Source: Ignavibacteriales bacterium
Lineage (GTDB): Bacteria > Bacteroidota > Ignavibacteria > Ignavibacteriales > Melioribacteraceae
Direction: 5' to 3'
Length of the DNA stretch: 64,000 nucleotides
Assembly (NCBI GenBank): GCA_020635285.1
Contig: JACKAB010000009.1
Span: forward strand, 186,001-250,000
Positions 58,368-64,000 of this stretch are shown in pieces. The translations under genes and the position numbers were made by a program. Under the pieces are notes generated by a model. It did no database searches. It was not told where the DNA came from and saw only the letters and a list, made by a program, of their open reading frames with translations. Position 1 is the first letter of the stretch; every line of letters begins with the position of its first letter.

Positions 58368-58792
58368 GAAGCAAGTTTTTCTAATAATCCAGCAAGTTGC
58401 TTAATTTCTGTATCTGTTAGTTTTTTAGAAAACTCATTCAGACTTTTAACGTGTTCCGGATATATTTTTTCGAGTTTCTGTTTACCTTTGGCTGTTAATT
58501 CAGCATTAATAACTCTTCTATCTGTTTTGGAGTGAACTCGTTTTACAAGATCATCCTTTTCTAAGTTATCCATTACACAAGTAATGTTAGCGCCGGTAAC
58601 CATTAACTCGTCACTAATTTTTTTTAATGGAATAGATCCATTTTTCATAAGCACATCTAACACACCAAATTGCGGACTGGTTAATTTTTCAGTACTAAGA
58701 TGTTTAGATTGTACTTTTTTTAGTTTATCGTGAGCTTTGCCCACTAGATTATAGAGCTCAACTATTTGTAGCTCTTTACCAGATTTTGCCAT
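58364..58792 (-). CDS. MarR-family transcriptional regulator
   Basis: 142 residues with a winged HTH: LTSPQFGVLDVLMKNGSIPL, KKISDELMVTGANITCVMDN, LEKDDLVKRVHSKTDRRVIN. The D-R-R wing is intact. It starts 17 bases after the YgjP-like gene stop on the same strand; the target is unknown. Confidence 0.92.
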   Translation of the reverse strand: MAKSGKELQIVELYNLVGKAHDKLKKVQSKHLSTEKLTSPQFGVLDVLMKNGSIPLKKISDELMVTGANITCVMDNLEKDDLVKRVHSKTDRRVINAELTAKGKQKLEKIYPEHVKSLNEFSKKLTDTEIKQLAGLLEKLAS

Positions 58793-58809
58793 TTGACCCC
58801 CGTCGGTTA

Positions 58810-59484
58810 TTAAAGGATTATTTTATTCAACTCTTTTCTGTAGACGTTATACTCAGGAACAATGCTGTTTACAAGCTTCCAAAATTTAGCCGAGTGATTC
58901 ATTTCTTTTAAGTGGCATAATTCATGAATAATAACATAATCAATAACATCATAGTTAAAATACATTAGTTTTACGTTAAAAGACAATATTTTTTTACTCG
59001 AGCAGCTTCCCCATCGTGAGGTAAGATTTTTAAGTTGCAGACCTTTAAACTGGAATTTATATTTATCAGCAAGTTCTTTAACTCTCTGAGGGATATAGTT
59101 CTCAGCTTGTATTTTCAGCCATCCAAAGAACAATTCATCATCAGAAAATTCATTTATAGAATTTTTTTGTACTATTAATCTATCATTTTTGAAGATATAT
59201 TTCAATCTCTTATTATTGATACTCTCTTTTTTAATTAAATCAATATTATTACCTAAATAATAATATTTGTTTTTCTGAAATTTTAAAAGGTCTAATTTTT
59301 TCTCAATCCAACTGCTATTATTTTTTACAAATTTTTTAGCAACTAAATAAGGTACATATTTAGGTAATGAAACCTTGATTTTCCCATCTTTATTTATTCT
59401 TAATTTAATATTTCTAGATGTACTGTATTTTTGCATTTCATACTTAAATGAATTGCCGTTAATTTCAATTTCTTCTTCTCGCAT
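58810..59484 (-). CDS. YgjP-like zinc metallopeptidase (DUF45)
   Basis: 224 residues: KYSTSRNIKLRINKDGKIKV, SLPKYVPYLVAKKFVKNNSS, LKNLTSRWGSCSSKKILSFN and the metallopeptidase motif VIIHELCHLKEMNHSAKFWK. Matches YgjP, a cytosolic M48-related family sometimes found beside restriction systems; none is seen here. Confidence 0.92.
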   Translation of the reverse strand: MREEEIEINGNSFKYEMQKYSTSRNIKLRINKDGKIKVSLPKYVPYLVAKKFVKNNSSWIEKKLDLLKFQKNKYYYLGNNIDLIKKESINNKRLKYIFKNDRLIVQKNSINEFSDDELFFGWLKIQAENYIPQRVKELADKYKFQFKGLQLKNLTSRWGSCSSKKILSFNVKLMYFNYDVIDYVIIHELCHLKEMNHSAKFWKLVNSIVPEYNVYRKELNKIIL

Positions 59485-59567
59485 AATTCTTCAATATTTT
59501 GTTGAAAGCTCCCTAAATTAAAATTATATTACTTAGTTTAATCAAATAAATAATTTATAAAATTACT

Positions 59568-60986
59568 GTGCGGCAAAATATAAAATTATTAAAGAAAGAA
59601 TTTGAAAATTTTTAATTTCTTCAAGAAAACATTTAAAAAACTCACAAGAAAATAGTTTGATGAGCTGTTTATTTGAGTTTAATGATATTGAAATTTCAAA
59701 ATTGATAGATTCTAAATTATTAATTGGCAAAAGTTTTTTTTTATGGAATATTTCTGATGAATTTGAAGAGTTTTTAGGTTTCGATTCAATTTTAAATATT
59801 TCTGAAAATGGATTTAGCAGATTAACCCAAACCAGTGAAAAAGTAAATAATTTGGAGAATAAAATTTTTTCCAATTGGGAAAATGATTGCTCAATTAATA
59901 TTCCTTTATTTATGGGCGGAATTAAATTTGCTCCCAGTCAAATAAGTGAAAGATGGAAAGATTATAATGACTCCGACTGGTTCATCCCTCGGTTTCTTTT
60001 TCTTAAAAAGTCGAAACGTAGTTTTATTGTTTACAATTATTTGCACAATGGTAAAGAAGAAAGCGAACATGAAAATGAATTTGATCTTCATTTAGAATTT
60101 TTAGAAAAATTATTTACAGAAGAGAATTTGAATGACAATTCATCACAACTTGTTAATCCTTTTCACTCAAACTCTGTTGATGAATGGAAGGAAAAAGTTG
60201 ATACAGCTTTAAAAAAATATCCCAAGGTGATTTTACAAAAGTAGTACTTTCACGTGAAGTAAATTTGGAGTTAACAAGCAGACCACAATTTTCAAAATTA
60301 TTAAATGAACTTAGCATTAAATATCCAAAGTGCTACACTTTTGCTTTTCAAAAAAATGAATCTATTTTTATTGGAACTTCACCAGAAAAATTAGCAAAGT
60401 TTTCTAACGGCTGGATTGAAGTAGATGCATTAGCTGGATCAGCACCACGCGGTTTAACTTTGGAAGAAGATATTAAATACGAACAATTTTTACTAACAGT
60501 AAAAAAAATATAAATGAGCAGCAATCAGTTGTAAATTTTATAACTAATTTAATAAAAAATATTTCAGATGAAATTTATTTTGATGAGAAACCAATTATTA
60601 GAAAACTTCCAAACATCCAGCATTTGTGGACATTAATAAAAGCTAAGATGAATAAAAATTACAAAATTTTTGATGTTCTATTAAAACTTCATCCAACTCC
60701 AGCAATCTGTGGAACCCCATGGAATGTTGCACAAAAATATATTTTAGATGTTGAAGAACATGATCGCGGTTTATACTCCGGTAATATTGGCTGGTTTAAT
60801 TATAATGGAAGCGGTGAGTTTGCAGTTGGAATCCGTTCTGCGCTAATTAAAGATACTCAACTTTATGCATACTCTGGCTGTGGAATTGTTGAAGGTTCAG
60901 AACCGCAATCAGAATTTGAAGAATCCGAAATAAAACTAAAACCAATCCTTTCATTATTTGTTGATGAAAAAATTTATCAATCGTAA
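59568..60986 (+). CDS. menF: Isochorismate synthase, menaquinone type (frameshifted)
   Basis: Chorismate-binding enzyme that opens menaquinone synthesis. Motifs (over several indels near 59615, 60235, 60500): PLFMGGIKFAPS, WFIPRFLFLKK, FTKVVLSREVNLEL, TFAFQKNESIFIGTSPEKLA, ALAGSAPRGLTLEEDIKYEQ, LLKLHPTPAICGTPWNVAQK and FAVGIRSALIKDTQLYAYSG, CGIVEGSEPQSEF. These are diagnostic for the family. The start is uncertain; a GTG at 59568 reads MRQNIKLLKKEFENF. It overlaps menD by 23 bases. Confidence 0.9.
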
Positions 60987-62705
60987 TTATTTTTGGTCCA
61001 GCATTTTTGTTGAACAGCTTTTGCAGTTTGATATTAAGCATGTTTGTATCTCACCAGGTTCACGAAATACACCACTGACCTTAGCATTTGCTAATAATAA
61101 AAAATTTAAAAAATACATTCATGTTGATGAAAGATCTTCAGGATTTTTTGCGCTGGGGATTGCAAAAAAAACAAACAAACCTGTTGTACTTGTAACCACT
61201 TCAGGCACGGCTGTTGCTGAACTATATCCTTACAATTATTGAGGCTTATAATCAAAGGATTCCATTGATTATTTGCACTGCGGATAGACCTGCTTACCTA
61301 AGAAACACCGGAGCAAACCAGACAATCAATCAAGATAATATTTATAAAAATCATATAAGATATTTTTGTGATTTTGGTTTGCCAAGTTTAAGTACAAGTA
61401 AATTAAAATCATTTAGTAATAAAATTGTTAAAGGAATTGTAATTGGTTCAGAGTTAAACAATGGTCCAATTCATTTTAATTTCCCATTTAAAAAACCTCT
61501 TGAACCTGAAATTTTTAGTGATGAAATAAACTATAGAGTTGCCGATTTTATTAAACAAACTAAAAAAGTTAGAAAAGTAATTCCCAATAATAATGAAGTT
61601 AAAAAAATAATTGAGAAAATAAAGAGTTCAGCAAGAGGAATAATATTTTTAGGATGGGGAAATTTTGATAAAACTTTTTATGAAGCGTTGATTAAATTTT
61701 CTCAAAATTCAAACTTTCAATTTTTACAGATGGAACAAGCGATTTAAGATTTACATCATCTGACAATAAAAATATTATTGTAAATCACTTGGCAATTTTA
61801 CAATCTTTAAGGCTTACGCCGGATCTAATTTTACAATTTGGAAATGCCCCAACTTCTAAAACCGCACTTGAATTCTGGAATAAAACAACAGCCGATAAAT
61901 ATGTACTCAATAAATTTGGTGATCTAAAAGATTCCTCAAAAAAAGAAAGCCAAAGTTGTAAAAATTGAGATTATAGATTTTTAAATATTGCAAAATCGAA
62001 TGATCTTAACAGTACAAGAAGAAAATCTTTTATTGAAAATATTATTGTAATAGATTCAAAAATTGAAAATATAAAAAATCTATTAGTTCATAAACTACCT
62101 ATAAAATATTGAGCCAAAATGGGTTAGTGAATTATTAAACCCAATTCCTAAAAATCGAATCTATTTATTAGTAATAGTTTGCCAATTCGCGATTTTGATT
62201 TATTTGCTTCTAAAGAGAATAAAAATATTCAAATCTTTACAAATAGAGGCGCAAGCGGAATTGATGGAATAGTTTCAACTGCAAGTGGAATTGCTGCCCA
62301 ATCCAAAGAAAAAACATTTTTAGTAATTGGAGATTTGGCATTTTATCATAATTTAACGGCTCTATCAACTTTATATGAATTTAAAATTCACCTTACAATA
62401 ATTTTAGTAAATAATAACGGTGGTGGAATTTTCAAAATGCTTCCGGTTGCAAAAACTAAAAATCACTTTGAAAGATATTTTAATACTCCTTTAAATTTAG
62501 ATTTTGAAAAAATTGTAAAAAGTTTTAACGGAAATTATTATGCCCCTAAAAATTGGAAAAACATTTCAGCAAAATTTAAAAAGAAGCACAAATCAATAAA
62601 GGGTATAATAATGTTATTGAACTTAGAACGGATACTATAAAATCAGTTGAGTTTAGAGCTAAATACACACATCTAATTAAACAAGAATTATCATCAAAAT
62701 TATGA
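60964..62705 (+). CDS. menD: SEPHCHC synthase MenD (frameshifted)
   Basis: Thiamine-diphosphate enzyme joining isochorismate and 2-oxoglutarate. MKKFINRNYFWSSIFVEQLL, HVCISPGSRNTPLTLAFANN, HVDERSSGFFALGIAKKTNK, LVTTSGTAVAELYPAIIEAY, PLIICTADRPAYLRNTGANQ, IFTNRGASGIDGIVSTASGI and LTIILVNNNGGGIFKMLPVA (the ThDP/Mg site) are clear. Indels at about 61228, 61725, 61945, 62105, 62180 and 62580 scatter it over several frames. The reconstructed stop at 62703-62705 overlaps menH as ATGA. Confidence 0.9.
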
Positions 62706-63541
62706 TTCTAAAAATTGATGATATTGCTTATAATATTTATTACGAAGCCGAAAACATTTCTTCAAAAACTCCAATTGTTTTTCTTCACGGATTTACCGGC
62801 AATTTAAATGATTGGAAATTTTTAATTAATAAACTTCCACCCGAGTTTACGCCTGTTACAATTGACTTAATTGGACACGGTAAAAGTTCATCTCCAGATA
62901 GTCTAAAATATTATTCTTCTAAATCACAAATTATTTTTCTTAATAAAATTTTGAAAAAAAATTGAATCTGACAAATATCATATTGGTTGGTTACTCAATG
63001 GGTGGAAGGTTAACTCTTGATTTTACTTTTGCATTTCCTGAAAAGGTTCAAGCAATTGTTTTAGAAAGCTCTTCTTTTGGACTAACAACAAAAATTGAAA
63101 AAGAAGAAAGAATTATAAATGATAAAAAAATTGCAGAATTAATATCAAAGTCATCTATAGAAGATTTTATAACTTATTGGATGAATATTCCTTTGTTTAA
63201 TTCCTTAAAAAGTTTATCAAAAAAAAAATATGAAAAAATTGTTAAAGAAAAAAAATCAATCTAATAATTCAATAGGTTTGAAAAATTCCTTGCTTGGATT
63301 TAGTACCGGTAAAATGAAAAATTATTTTAAATTGGCAAATAAAATAAATCAAAAAGCATTATTAATAACCGGTGAACTTGATAATAAATTTACTAATATT
63401 GCGGAGAAGGCAATCAATATTTTACCCAATGCAAATTTCGTTAAAGTTAAAAATGCAGGTCATAATGTTCATTTAGAAAAACCACAAGAATTTCTTAAAT
63501 TGCTTAATGCGTTTTTATTAAATATTAGGGATAATAAATGA
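62702..63541 (+). CDS. menH: SHCHC synthase MenH, alpha/beta hydrolase (frameshifted)
   Basis: About 279 residues. TPIVFLHGFTGNLNDWKFLI (oxyanion region), VTIDLIGHGKSSSPDS, the nucleophile elbow in ILVGYSMGGRLTLDFTFAFP, the acid region LLITGELDNKFTN and the catalytic histidine in VKVKNAGHNVHLEKPQEFL. Two A-run indels near 62960 and 63240 split it. Eliminates pyruvate in menaquinone synthesis. Coupled by ATGA overlaps to both menD and menB. Confidence 0.9.
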
Positions 63542-64000
63542 GTTTTAATTGGAAAAAAGTTAAAGAATTTAAAGACATCATTTACGAAAAGAATGAAGGG
63601 ATTGCAAAAATTACAATCAATCGTCCTGAAAAAAGAAATGCATTTCGTCCGGAAACTGTTAATGAAATGTATGATGCTTTTATTGATTCAAGAGAAGATC
63701 CTGAAGTGGGTGTGATTTTATTAACTGGATATGGTCCAGCCAAAGATGGAAAATATGCATTCTGCTCCGGCGGTGATCAAAAAATAAGAGGTGATCAAGG
63801 TTACGTTGGTGGAGATGGAGTTCCACGATTAAATGTTTTAGATCTACAGAAACTAATACGCAGCATTCCCAAACCGGTAATAGCTTTAGTTGCTGGATAT
63901 GCAATTGGAGGAGGGCACGTACTTCATGTTGTTTGCGATTTAACAATTGCTGCCGATAATGCAATTTTTGGGCAAACAGGACCAAAAGTTGGAAGTTTTG
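63538..64000 (+). CDS. menB: 1,4-dihydroxy-2-naphthoyl-CoA synthase, N-terminal part
   Basis: Crotonase-fold enzyme that closes the naphthoquinone ring. IAKITINRPEKRNAFRPETV, GYGPAKDGKYAFCSGGDQKI and AGYAIGGGHVLHVVCDLTIA, ADNAIFGQTGPKVGSF are MenB signatures; the CSGGDQ loop is specific to this branch. The frame is intact and runs off the right edge. The start overlaps the menH stop as ATGA. Confidence 0.95.
   Translation, partial: MSFNWKKVKEFKDIIYEKNEGIAKITINRPEKRNAFRPETVNEMYDAFIDSREDPEVGVILLTGYGPAKDGKYAFCSGGDQKIRGDQGYVGGDGVPRLNVLDLQKLIRSIPKPVIALVAGYAIGGGHVLHVVCDLTIAADNAIFGQTGPKVGSF

Noticed and set aside
59563..59874. 103-codon minus-strand open frame at the start of menF
   Set aside because: Antisense to the N-terminal part of menF, which continues in frame after one T is restored.

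Overview
The window is AT-rich chromosomal DNA from a bacterium of the Bacteroidota/Chlorobi/Ignavibacteriota group, most likely Ignavibacteria. Secreted proteins end in type IX secretion sorting domains of the 'YPNPFNP.T.I' type. A PorQ-like protein, FadL/OmpP1, BamD, many signal peptides and lipoproteins, and a menaquinone gene cluster all fit a Gram-negative member of that group. I see no phage, insertion sequence, CRISPR array, rRNA or convincing tRNA.

Layout. 1-7.7 kb: end of lpdA, a cold-shock gene, small unknowns, a DUF1501/DUF1800 pair, an outer-membrane protein and a lone receiver protein. 7.7-16 kb is the accessory-looking part: an 800-base gene-free stretch with a relic of a PepSY gene, a lipoprotein, a type IX cargo protein, a three-gene operon with a membrane-tethered LuxR-type regulator, a PepSY gene, a DUF4920 gene and two nested palindromic repeats. 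16-24.5 kb: priA, an XRE/membrane protein/Yip1 operon, tryptophanase, DUF4905, AMMECR1 and MEMO, and a VOC protein. 24.5-41.7 kb: glyS, serpin, two M16 proteases, a HAD hydrolase, an ArsC-like protein, a TPR protein, a MerR-secreted protein-FadL operon, PorQ, BamD, a thioesterase and an FG-GAP protein. 41.7-52.4 kb: a wrecked metalloprotease, an ABC ATPase, an isochorismatase, a TonB-domain protein, a chemoreceptor, then (minus strand) comEA-pilin-like-PilM-like-rsmD-coaD and hrcA-grpE-dnaJ. 53.6-64 kb: purM, a TatD/radical-SAM fusion, dacB, prmA, marR, a YgjP-like peptidase and the menaquinone genes menF-menD-menH-menB, which run off the right edge.

Data quality matters for every reader of this annotation. 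About twenty-five genes, including ones expected to be essential (coaD, grpE, hrcA, menD), are split by one-base indels, nearly all in A/T homopolymers. The errors are patchy: roughly 24.6-41.7 kb has none that I can see. I therefore give such genes as single features spanning their fragments and treat them as intact in the organism. The exception is the metalloprotease at 41.7-43.4 kb, which is damaged far more densely.

The least explained pieces are: the membrane-tethered LuxR operon with an 11-base tandem repeat upstream; the MerR regulator with a cysteine-rich tail heading an operon with a FadL channel and preceded by a strong dyad; the PilM-like/pilin-like/ComEA gene block; and the single-chain TatD plus radical SAM protein.
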